Shown: positions 25,027 to 33,169 of the stretch, piece by piece
Numbering within the stretch: position 1 is the first letter of the stretch
Layout of the letters: the number at the start of each line of letters is the position of its first letter
Assembly (NCBI RefSeq): GCF_002022275.1
Contig: NZ_MSDF01000024.1
Span: 1-64,000, forward strand
Direction of reading: 5' to 3'
DNA: 64,000 nucleotides
Source of the DNA: Pseudomonas fluorescens
Lineage (GTDB): Bacteria; Pseudomonadota; Gammaproteobacteria; Pseudomonadales; Pseudomonadaceae
Notes under the pieces: model-generated
The model's input: only the letters and a program-made list of their open reading frames with translations
Database searches by the model: none
Told to the model about the DNA's origin: nothing
Program-made: the position numbers and the translations under genes

Positions 25027-25047
25027 CTGTAGTGCAACATACTACAG
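25027..25047. promoter_or_regulatory. Operator candidate of the toxin-antitoxin module
   Basis: The perfect inverted repeat CTGTAGT-N7-ACTACAG lies directly upstream of the ribbon-helix-helix antitoxin gene, where such antitoxins autoregulate. Confidence 0.55.
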
Positions 25048-25107
25048 GGTCACCTCGTCCACGGTTTGCCCCGTTCGTCAGCGAATGCACTTACAAAGGA
25101 TGTGTTC

Positions 25108-25518
25108 ATGCTTTCAGGCCTCAACCACCTGACCCTGGCTGTCACCGATCTGGATCGCAGCCTCCATTTCTACCACGAGCTGTTGCAGTTGAAGCTCGAC
25201 GCCACGTGGGACAAAGGTGCTTATCTATCATTGCCAGGCCTTTGGTTTTGCTTGTCGCTTGACCCATCGCGCCACTCAAACCCAGCGGCCGATTACACCC
25301 ACTATGCGTTCACTGTCGGTGAGGCTGATTTCAGCGTGTTGGTCACGCGTCTGCGCGCGGTGGGTGTGCAGGAATGGCGAGACAACTCCAGTGAAGGCGC
25401 CTCCTTCTATTTCCTCGACCCCGATGGCCACAAACTTGAAATTCACGTCGGTGACCGAGCCTCGCGCCTGCAAGCCTGTCGCGCCAAGCCCTATGCGGGA
25501 ATGAAGTTTTACCCGTAG
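25108..25518 (+). CDS. fosA: Fosfomycin resistance glutathione transferase FosA
   Basis: A 136-residue glyoxalase-fold metalloenzyme from the ATG at 25108. It closely follows FosA of P. aeruginosa: MLSGLNHLTLAV, DYTHYAF, SFYFLDPDGHKLEIHVGD and the PYAGMKFYP tail. The Mn(II) ligands are His7, His65 and Glu111. It adds glutathione to fosfomycin, opening the epoxide. The codon after REW is Arg rather than the Lys of the P. aeruginosa enzyme, a conservative change near the K+/substrate loop. Single gene, chromosomal-type context. Confidence 0.93.
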   Translation: MLSGLNHLTLAVTDLDRSLHFYHELLQLKLDATWDKGAYLSLPGLWFCLSLDPSRHSNPAADYTHYAFTVGEADFSVLVTRLRAVGVQEWRDNSSEGASFYFLDPDGHKLEIHVGDRASRLQACRAKPYAGMKFYP

Positions 25519-25572
25519 CGTCAGAACGTGCAGAATCCCAGCACCTCTTAACTGTCTGTCAGAGTCGCGCCC

Positions 25573-26214
25573 ATGACCCCATCCTTGCTGCTCGCCGTCC
25601 TTGCTTCGGGTTTTATCTACGGTATTACGCCTGGTCCGGGCGTGTTGGCTGTGTTCGGTATTGGGGCGGCTCGCGGCCGTCGCGCCGGGGCAGGTTTTTT
25701 GTGTGGGCACTTGCTGGGCGATGTGGTGTGGTGCAGTACCGCGCTGATTGCGATTGTGGGCGCACGTGAAGTGGGCAGCACTGCTTTTGACGTGCTGGGC
25801 GTGCTCAGTGGCCTGTACCTGTTCTGGCTCGGCTGGCGCGCGATTCGTACCCAGCGTCGCAGCAGCGATGCCCCTCAGGGCGCCGCGCGGCATCCGTTCT
25901 GGCACGGCATTCTGTTTGGCCTGACCAACCCGAAGGCGTACCCGGTGGCGGTCGCGACCTTTACGGCTTTGCTGTCCAGCCGCGCCGAGTTGCTGACTTG
26001 GGCGATGTTGCCGTCGCTGATTTTCCTGAGCTTTATCGGCGGTTTGCTGGCCTATGCGATTCTGATCGGCGTGGTCGGTGCCCAGCGTGTGCGCACGGTG
26101 TATCAGCGCCATGAAATCCTGATCACCAAACTCTGTGGCGTGATGTTTATCGGCTTTGCCATCAATGCGCTGGCGCACGCTCTGCCGGGGCTGTTCGGCA
26201 GCAAACCGGCTTGA
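25573..26214 (+). CDS. LysE/RhtB-family exporter
   Basis: A 213-residue inner-membrane protein with about six helices. The opening segment FIYGITPGPGVLAVFGIGAARGRRAG is the LysE signature. Helix 5-6 sequences (GLTNPKAYPVAVATFTALLS) also fit. Members export amino acids or related metabolites. It follows fosA by 54 bases and could be co-transcribed, but no shared function is apparent. Confidence 0.88.
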   Translation: MTPSLLLAVLASGFIYGITPGPGVLAVFGIGAARGRRAGAGFLCGHLLGDVVWCSTALIAIVGAREVGSTAFDVLGVLSGLYLFWLGWRAIRTQRRSSDAPQGAARHPFWHGILFGLTNPKAYPVAVATFTALLSSRAELLTWAMLPSLIFLSFIGGLLAYAILIGVVGAQRVRTVYQRHEILITKLCGVMFIGFAINALAHALPGLFGSKPA

Positions 26215-26333
26215 GGCGACAACGACCGTTCGTCGCACTGGCGAGTTTTTTCTAAACCTTTGCCGCCCTGAAAATTCGAATTCAGGGCGGGGGTAATCTC
26301 CTCGCACTTATTTTTGCCCTGGAGGAACCCATC

Positions 26334-26861
26334 ATGAGCCGTATGGCTATCCGGTTACGCACCGCCAGTTTCGCGATGCTGCTGGGCCTCGGCGCCAGCA
26401 ATGCTTTCGCCCAGTCGCCTGCCGAATTCATTGAGCAGGCTTCGGCCAAAGGCATGGCCGATATCGAAACCAGTCGCATGGCCCACGCCAAAACCTCGTC
26501 CCAGGAAATCAAGGATTACACCATCGAGGTGATCAACGAGCGCACCCTGGCTAACCAGCATTTGGCGGCCATCGCCAAGAAGCTCGATCTGCCGGTAGCG
26601 CCGCGCGAAAAGATCGTCGACAAGGCCGAAACCCTGATGCCTGAACTGAAAGACGGCGATTCCTTTGATGCCGCCTACACCGCGCAGCAGGTCAAGGAAA
26701 ACGAAGACGCCATTGCCCTGTTCAAGAAGGAAGGCGCGGCGTCGGATGTGCCGGAAATAAAAGCGCTGGTGGATGAAACGCTGCCCAAGCTGGAAGAGCG
26801 TTTGCAGAAGGCCCGAGCGTTGGCATCGACCTACGGCAAAGGCCATCAAGGCGACGGTTGA
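26334..26861 (+). CDS. DUF4142 periplasmic ferritin-like protein
   Basis: A 175-residue protein with a signal peptide (residues 1 to about 24, ending NAFAQ) and a DUF4142 domain of paired helices (FIEQASAKGMADIETSRMAH, YTIEVINERTLANQHLAAIA). DUF4142 proteins are ferritin-like helical bundles, often stress-induced, with unproven function. A strong ribosome site (ctggaggaa) precedes the ATG. A palindrome (gccctgaa / ttcagggc) lies about 50 bases upstream. It ends at a strong bidirectional terminator. Confidence 0.85.
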   Translation: MSRMAIRLRTASFAMLLGLGASNAFAQSPAEFIEQASAKGMADIETSRMAHAKTSSQEIKDYTIEVINERTLANQHLAAIAKKLDLPVAPREKIVDKAETLMPELKDGDSFDAAYTAQQVKENEDAIALFKKEGAASDVPEIKALVDETLPKLEERLQKARALASTYGKGHQGDG

Positions 26862-26873
26862 TAGCGTCTGATG

Positions 26874-26917
26874 AAAAAAAACGGCGGCTGGAGTTTCTCC
26901 AGCCGCCGTTTTTTTAT
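26874..26917. terminator. Rho-independent terminator (bidirectional)
   Basis: AAAAAAAACGGCGGCTGGAG pairs with its complement around a ttt-type loop, leaving A-runs on one side and T-runs on the other. It serves both the DUF4142 gene and the convergent iron-permease-like gene, whose stop lies within the T-run. Confidence 0.88.
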
Positions 26918-27339
26918 GCCTGGTTCAGGTCAGTCTTGGCCTGCACTGCGTCGTCCACGCTTTCACCGCAACTGCTGTTGAGGCTGACATTGCCCGCTGC
27001 GCCGATGCTGCGGTATTCCCTGCGCAGTTTTTCCAGTTCCTTGCGGTCCAGACCATCGAGGCTCAACACGGCGTTCTGTGCATCCTTGGAGACGCGCAGC
27101 AGCTCGTCGATTTTGATATGCAGGATGTCGTTGTCGCGGTTTTGCGTGTTCTGGATCAGGAACACCATCAGGAAGGTGATGATGGTAGTCGAGGTATTGA
27201 TGATCAGTTGCCAGGTGTCGTTGTAATGGAAATAGGGCCCGCTCAGGCTCCACACAAAGATCAGCGCGACGGCCGCGTAGAACGTCCTGGCACTGCCTGC
27301 CCAGCGGGACAGGGATTGTGAGACTGCGGAGAATTTCAT
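26914..27339 (-). CDS. Low-affinity iron permease family protein
   Basis: A 141-residue protein with two membrane helices (about residues 18-37 and 43-62) joined by the conserved GPYFHYNDTWQLIINTSTTI, then FLIQNTQNRDNDILHIKIDEL, the hallmark of the low-affinity iron permease family (PF04120). The soluble tail is predicted helical and cytoplasmic. Bacterial members are short and their iron-transport role is unproven. Confidence 0.87.
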   Translation of the reverse strand: MKFSAVSQSLSRWAGSARTFYAAVALIFVWSLSGPYFHYNDTWQLIINTSTTIITFLMVFLIQNTQNRDNDILHIKIDELLRVSKDAQNAVLSLDGLDRKELEKLRREYRSIGAAGNVSLNSSCGESVDDAVQAKTDLNQA

Positions 27340-27452
27340 GACCGGTTTCCTTGAATAAGGTGGGTGATGAAAGTATTGACCGCAGTGGGGCTTTGAAATT
27401 TCTTTTTACAATTAGCCGATGAGTGATGGCCGACGTTTATGTCGCCGGCTGC

Positions 27453-27953
27453 TTAAAAGGCCAGCTCTGCCTGGCCCGTACCTTCCAGTGCGAGCAAATA
27501 TTGCTTGGCTTCCAACCCTCCGGCGAACCCTGTCAGACCGCCCGAGGCGCCAATCACCCGATGGCATGGCGCGACGATCGAGATGGGATTTCGCCCATTG
27601 GCCGCGCCCACCGCACGCACGGCTTTCGGGTTGCCGATCTGCTGGGCGATCTGGCTGTAACTGCGGGTTTCGCCGAAGGGAATGGTCAGTAACGCCTGCC
27701 AGACTTGCTTCTGGAATTCGGTGCCGGCGAAGTCCAGTTCGAGCTCGAAGTGGTCGCGGGTGCCAGCAAAGTACTCTTGCAACTGGCGCTCGGTTTCCAG
27801 CAACACCGCGCTGTCGTGAACCTCGTACAACTGACCGAGGCGCACGCGGTTGGCCCGCTCGTTCTCCCACAGGACCGCGCAGAGTTTGTCATCGCGTGCC
27901 ACCAGGGTGAGCTGGCCGACGGGGGAGGGCATGAGTGTGTATTCGTAAGCCAT
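27453..27953 (-). CDS. ogt: Methylated-DNA--[protein]-cysteine S-methyltransferase
   Basis: A 166-residue suicide DNA-repair enzyme of the Ogt type without an Ada domain. The acceptor Cys130 lies in VAPCHRVIGA, the Arg finger and recognition helix in TRSYSQIAQQIGNPKAVRAV, and the Asn-hinge in GAANGRNP. It removes O6-alkylguanine and O4-alkylthymine adducts. The 113-bp gap to the iron-permease-like gene and the 85-bp gap to hicB hold nothing recognisable. Confidence 0.92.
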   Translation of the reverse strand: MAYEYTLMPSPVGQLTLVARDDKLCAVLWENERANRVRLGQLYEVHDSAVLLETERQLQEYFAGTRDHFELELDFAGTEFQKQVWQALLTIPFGETRSYSQIAQQIGNPKAVRAVGAANGRNPISIVAPCHRVIGASGGLTGFAGGLEAKQYLLALEGTGQAELAF

Positions 27954-28038
27954 GAGCGGGTTCCTGATCCGGCGGGTGTCTGTTGAATCTAGAGCACCCG
28001 GTGCAACTGAGAACTACGTTTCTTGCGGTTGAATTCGA

Positions 28039-28449
28039 TCATCGGTCTTGCTGCAGTACCTTGAGCGCCGCAGAGGCCAGAAAGCCCGAGCGGCTCTTCT
28101 CTTCAGGGTGATGCAGCACATATTCATCAATACGGTTCAGCAGGTAACCGGGCAACGTAATGTTGAGCTTTTGCGCCTTGCCCAGGTACTTGGTGACATC
28201 AATGTCGATCACCGCCCAGGTGCAGCCTGCGTACTGAGGGTTGGCCGCATGCAGGGTGACTTTCTGCGCGCTGGGAATTGCCGCGCCGTCTTCGGCCAGG
28301 ATCTCGAAGTGCCCTTCGATGGCTTCGCGGGCCATGGCCATGGCGTCGTCCAGGTCGTCGCCAGCCGAGTAGCAGCCAGGAATATCCGGCACTTCCACGC
28401 CCCAGGCGTGATCGTCGTCACCGGTTGTAATTGCGATGGGGTAAAGCAT
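28039..28449 (-). CDS. hicB: HicB antitoxin
   Basis: A 136-residue antitoxin. The N-terminal HicB partial RNase-H fold (about residues 1-75: WGVEVPDIPGCYSAGDDLDD) is followed by a C-terminal ribbon-helix-helix (KLNITLPGYLLNRIDEYV, SRSGFLASAALKVLQQ). It neutralises HicA and represses the operon. A strong ribosome site (ggagga) precedes the ATG, 22 bases after the hicA stop. Confidence 0.92.
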   Translation of the reverse strand: MLYPIAITTGDDDHAWGVEVPDIPGCYSAGDDLDDAMAMAREAIEGHFEILAEDGAAIPSAQKVTLHAANPQYAGCTWAVIDIDVTKYLGKAQKLNITLPGYLLNRIDEYVLHHPEEKSRSGFLASAALKVLQQDR

Positions 28450-28471
28450 GTCTGTTGTCCTCCAGGGACGG

Positions 28472-28654
28472 TTAACTCAACAGAGCCTGTTTCAAAATGC
28501 TCTTGGCGGTCTTGTCCAACAGGTCCTTCTTTGGATGGGGAATCGTTACCAGCCCCGGCTTGGTCGGGTGTTTGAAGTGGTGATGACTGCCTCGGGTGCG
28601 CACCAGGTACCAGCCGTCCGCAACGATGTGACCTATCAAAAATCGGCTATCCAC
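28472..28654 (-). CDS. hicA: HicA mRNA-interferase toxin
   Basis: A 60-residue toxin with the HicA double-stranded-RNA-binding-like fold. The catalytic His lies in RGSHHHFKHP (His24-26), followed by LVTIPHPKKDL. It starts at a GTG (28654) behind a near-perfect AGGAGGT ribosome site; the length matches the family. The toxin gene precedes the antitoxin gene, as is usual for hicAB. A GTGGT-N7-ACCAC palindrome just upstream is the likely HicB operator. Confidence 0.92.
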   Translation of the reverse strand: MDSRFLIGHIVADGWYLVRTRGSHHHFKHPTKPGLVTIPHPKKDLLDKTAKSILKQALLS

Positions 28655-28678
28655 AGCACCTCCTTGTGGCGTGTGTTG

Positions 28679-28695
28679 GTGGTGACTATAACCAC
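28679..28695. promoter_or_regulatory. hicAB operator candidate
   Basis: The inverted repeat GTGGT-N7-ACCAC lies 25 bases before the hicA start, within an AT-rich promoter stretch. It fits binding by the HicB ribbon-helix-helix domain. Confidence 0.5.
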
Positions 28696-28822
28696 TGAAA
28701 ATAAATTATCAACACTCTACCTACCAACGGTCGATGACCGGTATTTCATTGGCGAGTGAATGCAGTGTATGAGCACCATGGGATGGCGCTGGAGAGAGGT
28801 ATTGCGAGGTTTTGCGGGGCTG

Positions 28823-29716
28823 TTACCGGGTGTGTAAGGCTTCAGCAATCACCGCGAGAAAGGCATCAACCAGCACACTTTTTGTTTCAGTTGCAGTCAG
28901 GACCAACAACTGGGCACACGCATCCGGCTCCACCAACGGCCGATAAGTCACGCCTTTGTTCATCAAACTCTGCGTGCATTGCGGCACCAGCGCCACGCCT
29001 TGCCCTGCCGCGACCAGCGCAATGATTGAGGTGATCTGCCGGCCAGTCGGCCCAGGTCGCAACGGCTGGCCATGGTGACGGTAAAGTTGTTCGATGGACT
29101 GGTTCAGCCCCGATCCATAATCCGCCGGAAACAGGATCAGCGGGTAGGCGCTGAGCTGCGCCAGGCTGACGTGCGTCTGGCCTGCCAGCGGGTTATCAGT
29201 GGATAGCGCGGCCACCAGGCGCTCCGCTCCGAGCGATAACGCCTGCACCTCATCGTTTTGCGGCAGCAAGCGACTCAACCCGATATCCAAACGTCCATCT
29301 GCCACCTGTGCTCCAAGGCTGCCGGAGGCGCATTCCACCAGGGTCAACTGCACGTCGGGAAAGCGCTGGGCAAACGCCTGGATGGCTTGGCTGAACAAGT
29401 CCGACAGGGCAATCGAGCTGACATAGCCCAATGCCAACTGCCCGGCGGTGCCAGCGGCGAGTTTGCCGGCAATCACCTGCGCCAATTCCACCTGCTCCAA
29501 AACGCCGCGCGCATAGGGCAGGAACGAGCGGCCCTGCGCGGTAAGGCTCACGGTGCGGCTGGTGCGATCAAACAGCTTGAAGCCCAACTCTGTTTCAAGC
29601 GCCGAGATCTGCCGGGTCAACGGTGGCTGGGCCAGGTGCAGGCGAATGGCCGCGCGGCCGAAGTGCAATTCTTCGGCGACTGTCAGAAAGTAACGCAGTT
29701 TGCGTAGGTCGAGCAT
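28823..29716 (-). CDS. LysR-family transcriptional regulator (BenM/CatM-like)
   Basis: A 297-residue LysR protein with the BenM/CatM-type beginning MLDLRKLRYFLTVAEELHFG, HTH at about residues 17-60 (LAQPPLTRQISALETELGFK) and an effector domain from 90. It is divergent from two coupled MFS genes across a 96-bp gap with repeated tcggtatt/tcggttc elements. It is probably their activator. The inducing compound is unknown. Confidence 0.87.
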   Translation of the reverse strand: MLDLRKLRYFLTVAEELHFGRAAIRLHLAQPPLTRQISALETELGFKLFDRTSRTVSLTAQGRSFLPYARGVLEQVELAQVIAGKLAAGTAGQLALGYVSSIALSDLFSQAIQAFAQRFPDVQLTLVECASGSLGAQVADGRLDIGLSRLLPQNDEVQALSLGAERLVAALSTDNPLAGQTHVSLAQLSAYPLILFPADYGSGLNQSIEQLYRHHGQPLRPGPTGRQITSIIALVAAGQGVALVPQCTQSLMNKGVTYRPLVEPDACAQLLVLTATETKSVLVDAFLAVIAEALHTR

Positions 29717-29812
29717 CCTGGTCCTTGGGGTATTGATCGGTTCGAAATCGGTATTGGTTTAAGACCCGCCCGCCATTCTATAAAGACCTCACAAAATAAA
29801 ACGAGAGGTTTC

Positions 29813-30976
29813 ATGAAACCGCGCCTGCATTGTGCCCGCCTTGCCCTGTTCCTGTGTGGCTGCGCGGCGTTTCTCAACCTCTATGCCACCCAGAGCATTC
29901 TGCAGACCTTTGCCGCGCAGCTTCATATCAGCGTCAATGCGGCGGGGTGGAGCATCACGGTGACGACCCTGGCGGTGGCGATGACGGCGCCTTTTGTCAG
30001 CCGGCTGACCGGGCGCTTTGAGCAACGCACGGTGATCGCCGTGGCCGCGCTGCTGCTGGCAGTGCCTGCGCTGATGACCGCCTATGCCGACAGTTTTGTC
30101 GAAGTGCTGGTGTGGCGGTTCGTCGAAGGCATGGTGATTCCGGTGGTGTTTGCCACCAGCGTGGCTTACATCGGCGACCGCTGGAGGGGGGCGACGGTGA
30201 CCGAAGTCACCAGCCTCTACGTAGCCGGGACGGTGCTCGGCGGGTTCGCCGGGCGCTTTGTCACGGGCGTGATGACAGAGTACGTGGGGTGGCGCGAAGC
30301 CTTTGAGTTACTCGCGGCACTCAGCCTGATGGTAGGTGGGTTTATTCAGTTTTTGTTGCCGGCCAACCGACCACGTGCGCAGAGCGTCGCAGTCTCTGCG
30401 GCGGGTCTTTTTCGCACACCGTTGCTGGCTGCCTATGCCGTAGGTTTTTGCGTGCTGTTTTCCCAGGTTGCGGCGTTTACTTACGCAGGGTTGTACCTCA
30501 GCCTACCGCCGTTCAACCTCGGTCCTGCAGCCTTGGGCACGCTTTACATGGTGTTCCTGCTCGCGCTGATTGTGATCCCTGTCGCGGGCCGCTTGAGCAA
30601 AGCCAGGCCCCATGCCGAACTGTTGACCGTCGCTGCTGTGCTCGGTGTCACGGGCTCGGCGCTGACGCTGCTGCCCTCTCTCGGGTGCATCGTTCTCGGC
30701 CTCGCACTCAGTTCCACGGGCGTGTTCCTTGCTCAGGCGGCAGCGAATGCCTTCACCACCTCCACCGCCCGCGAGAATAAGGCCGGCGCGGTAGGGGTTT
30801 ACCTCACGTGTTACTACCTGGGCGGCAGTTGCGGTGCCATCCTCCCGGCAATGATCTGGACGCGTTGGGGTTGGGCGGGCTGCGTGGCGCTGATTATCGG
30901 TTTTCAATTGCTGACGTTGCTGATCGCCCTGACCGGCTGGAAGCCCCTTAAACCTGAGCTGATGCCCACACCATGA
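29813..30976 (+). CDS. MFS transporter (YnfM-like)
   Basis: A 387-residue, 12-helix major facilitator. The N-terminal CGCAAFLNLYATQSILQTFA is characteristic of the YnfM/arabinose-efflux-like subgroup, and VSRLTGRFEQRTVI is the MFS A-motif equivalent. The stop overlaps the ATG of a second MFS gene (ATGA), so both are made from one mRNA controlled by the divergent LysR. Likely an efflux permease; substrate unknown. Confidence 0.86.
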   Translation: MKPRLHCARLALFLCGCAAFLNLYATQSILQTFAAQLHISVNAAGWSITVTTLAVAMTAPFVSRLTGRFEQRTVIAVAALLLAVPALMTAYADSFVEVLVWRFVEGMVIPVVFATSVAYIGDRWRGATVTEVTSLYVAGTVLGGFAGRFVTGVMTEYVGWREAFELLAALSLMVGGFIQFLLPANRPRAQSVAVSAAGLFRTPLLAAYAVGFCVLFSQVAAFTYAGLYLSLPPFNLGPAALGTLYMVFLLALIVIPVAGRLSKARPHAELLTVAAVLGVTGSALTLLPSLGCIVLGLALSSTGVFLAQAAANAFTTSTARENKAGAVGVYLTCYYLGGSCGAILPAMIWTRWGWAGCVALIIGFQLLTLLIALTGWKPLKPELMPTP

Positions 30977-32166
30977 CTGACACCGTCGCCGTGCCCGCTG
31001 CAGAAACATCTGCGCGCCGTCGCGCACTTTTCGCAGGCTGCAGCGCCCATGCCGTGCACGATGGGCTCACCGATGTGATCTACGTGCTGCTGCCGATCTG
31101 GCAAGCGCAGTTCGCGTTGTCCTATGCCCAGATCGGCCTGTTACGCGGCGCCTACTCCGGGATGATGGCGGTGTTCCAACTGATGGCCAGCCGCGCCGCC
31201 GGACGCTGGGGCCGTGTGCCGATGTTAGTGGGCGGCACTGCGCTGGCGGGTGTGGCTTACGTGTTGGTGGGGCAAGCCACGGGATTGGCCATGTTGCTGA
31301 TGGCGTTGCTGCTGGGCGGCCTGGGCGCCAGCACTCAGCATCCGCTGGCTTCGTCGATGATCACTGATGCTTACGAGGACGGCGGCGGCGTCAAGCAAGC
31401 GTTGTCCCAGTACAACTTCTCCGGCGACATTGGCAAAACCCTGATCCCGGGCCTGGTTGGCCTGCTGCTCACCGTGATCAGCTGGCGCGCCAGCGCCACG
31501 CTGCTTGGGTTGCTCGGTCTGGCAGCGGCGGGGCTGTTATGGTGGCTGGTGCCTACACAATCCTCCGAATCTGCCTCCACGAAAAAGGCCAAATCTCTCA
31601 GCGGAAACGGCTCCCCGACCGGCCTGCGCGCCCTGATCCTCACCGGCACCCTCGACAGCGCCGTGCGCATGGGTTTTCTGACGTTCCTGCCGTTCCTGCT
31701 CCAAGCCAAAGGCGCCGGCACTGCCGGCATTGGCCTGGCGCTGACGATGCTGTTTATCGGCGGTGCGTTCGGCAAGTTGCTGTGCGGCTACCTCGGTGCG
31801 CGCATCGGCATGATGAAAACCGTGTGGCTGACAGAGGCGTCCACGGCGCTGCTGATCGTCGCCGCGGTGTACCTGCCGCTGACTGGGTTGATGGTGATGT
31901 TGCCGGTGTTGGGGTTGGCGCTGAATGGCACGTCTTCAGTGTTGTATGGCGCCGTTCCGGATTTGGCGGGCGCCGGGAAACGCGAGCAGGCGTTTGCGGT
32001 GTTTTACACCGGCACGATTGGTGGCGGCGCGCTGGCGCCGGTTGTGTTTGGTGGCGTGGGCGACGCGCTTGGGGTACCGGTGGCGCTGATGGTGTTGGCG
32101 GGGATGTTGTTGCTGACGTTGCCGTTGGCGTGGGTGGTGCAGCGGGGAATGGTTGATTGGACTTAA
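30973..32166 (+). CDS. MFS transporter (fosmidomycin-resistance Fsr-like)
   Basis: A 397-residue MFS protein. HAVHDGLTDVIYVLLPIWQA near residue 25 matches the Fsr-type N-terminus, and QHPLASSMITDAYEDGG fits the loop after helix 4. Fsr-like pumps expel fosmidomycin and other small phosphonates or drugs, but substrates vary. It is translationally coupled to the YnfM-like gene, an unusual tandem of two different efflux types. Confidence 0.85.
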   Translation: MTDTVAVPAAETSARRRALFAGCSAHAVHDGLTDVIYVLLPIWQAQFALSYAQIGLLRGAYSGMMAVFQLMASRAAGRWGRVPMLVGGTALAGVAYVLVGQATGLAMLLMALLLGGLGASTQHPLASSMITDAYEDGGGVKQALSQYNFSGDIGKTLIPGLVGLLLTVISWRASATLLGLLGLAAAGLLWWLVPTQSSESASTKKAKSLSGNGSPTGLRALILTGTLDSAVRMGFLTFLPFLLQAKGAGTAGIGLALTMLFIGGAFGKLLCGYLGARIGMMKTVWLTEASTALLIVAAVYLPLTGLMVMLPVLGLALNGTSSVLYGAVPDLAGAGKREQAFAVFYTGTIGGGALAPVVFGGVGDALGVPVALMVLAGMLLLTLPLAWVVQRGMVDWT

Positions 32167-32169
32167 AAC

Positions 32170-32412
32170 TCACCCACTTGTGTTTAGCATTTTTTGTGTG
32201 AGTGCTTCACGATCAAAAGGTCGAGGTTCTTCGCCTGATTGACCTACAACCCGTTTTGCTCTGATTTTTACTAGGGCTCTTGCCGCAAACTCTCCCGCTC
32301 TCAGTAACTCTGATTTATCACCTTGCGCAATGACTTGAGAAAGGTATTCGTCAATGGCTTCCTCGCTGTCAAGGACGTCGACTATATCGAATAGGGTCAA
32401 GGGTTGGGTCAT
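32170..32412 (-). CDS. Small protein resembling addiction-module antidote N-terminus
   Basis: An 80-residue protein from the ATG at 32412, preceded by a good AGGAG. The N-terminal FDIVDVLDSEEAIDEYLSQV resembles the beginning of HTH antidote proteins of the HigA-like type (DxxxYLDxxEAIxxYL). The C-terminal half lacks the usual HTH and reads KIRAKRVVGQSGEEPRPFD instead. No toxin gene is adjacent. It may be a degenerate antitoxin or an unrelated regulator and is not confidently assigned. Confidence 0.55.
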   Translation of the reverse strand: MTQPLTLFDIVDVLDSEEAIDEYLSQVIAQGDKSELLRAGEFAARALVKIRAKRVVGQSGEEPRPFDREALTQKMLNTSG

Positions 32413-32654
32413 AGTCAAAAGTCTCCTTAGGCATTTCAGAGGGCGGCGGGGCTACGGAGCATGGTATGGACGGGAGGGTGAACTCAACCTTTCCTGAAAC
32501 GCTATTTGTTGCCAAAAGCTACAGTTTTCCAGGGCTGGGTAGGGCGGTCAAAAGCCTCGCGCCATTGCCTACACAAAGCTCAGAATCGTCTGAGTTGTAC
32601 GCCCTGGGCGACCTCTTTAAGGTTCGTCTGCCGCTGCCCATCAGCGGTCGGGTT

Positions 32655-32789
32655 TAGTAGCCCGTTGAAAATTAATCCGGCGTACGGCTGTCCTTACTGT
32701 CAGGCATTTTCATGCCTGTGCTTATTGGTAGCTGTGCGCAGGGCGTCCTCGGGCGCGCCGGTTTTCGGATTAATTTTCCCGGTCTACTA
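32655..32789 (+). ncRNA. Stem-forming leader element upstream of DUF6124-type gene
   Basis: A 135-nt element closed by TAGTAG (32655-32660) with CTACTA (32784-32789) and by a perfect 13-bp stem, GAAAATTAATCCG (32667-32679) with CGGATTAATTTTC (32766-32778). Inside is a CAGGCA-ttttca-TGCCTG hairpin. A further hairpin (CCACCC / GGGTGG, 32805-32827) lies between it and the start codon. I recall similar sequence before DUF6124/DUF3077-type genes in Pseudomonas, so it may be a cis-regulatory RNA or a small palindromic mobile unit. A frame is also open through it. The 430-bp gap around it holds no other feature I can support. Confidence 0.55.
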
Positions 32790-32848
32790 ACCTGCGTACA
32801 GCTGCCACCCTTACTCTTTGGGTGGTGGTCCTTACCGAGGATCATCAG

Positions 32849-33088
32849 ATGTGTACCGACTCGATTAACCCTTCCACAAACCTGTTCAGCGTCCGCCCTG
32901 AAGCCAACACCGAAGCGTTGCTCGCCAACGCCTACGAAACCATCGCCGGCGCTGGCGCCATGACCGGCGAGTTTGCCGAAAGCCTTCCCGCCCAACATCG
33001 CTACCTGGCTCTGGCCATTCAACAAATGATCGAGCTAGGAATGATGTTGGTAGAAGCAGCGCAAGACCGCGTGGACCGCGCCGCGTAA
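32849..33088 (+). CDS. DUF6124/DUF3077-type small protein
   Basis: A 79-residue protein starting MCTDSINPSTNLFSVRPEAN, with a central LLANAYETIAGAGAMTGEFA helix and a C-terminal LALAIQQMIELGMMLVEAAQ helix. This is the pattern of small Pseudomonas-specific proteins annotated DUF6124/DUF3077. They occur in several copies per genome, commonly behind the same structured leader. Function unknown. The start ATG has a weak gagga about 10 bases upstream. Confidence 0.7.
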   Translation: MCTDSINPSTNLFSVRPEANTEALLANAYETIAGAGAMTGEFAESLPAQHRYLALAIQQMIELGMMLVEAAQDRVDRAA

Positions 33089-33169
33089 GTTCTTTCGCGC
33101 ACGACAACAGGCTTGCCTTCCCAGGCCGCACATACCAAGGGGAAGGGGAGCCAAAAAACGCAGCGCGTC

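Noticed and set aside
32506..32790. 94-codon frame through the structured leader
   Set aside because: It reads in frame to its end, but the beginning lacks a ribosome site and the nucleotide pattern is better explained by paired stems; kept only as a note with the leader element.
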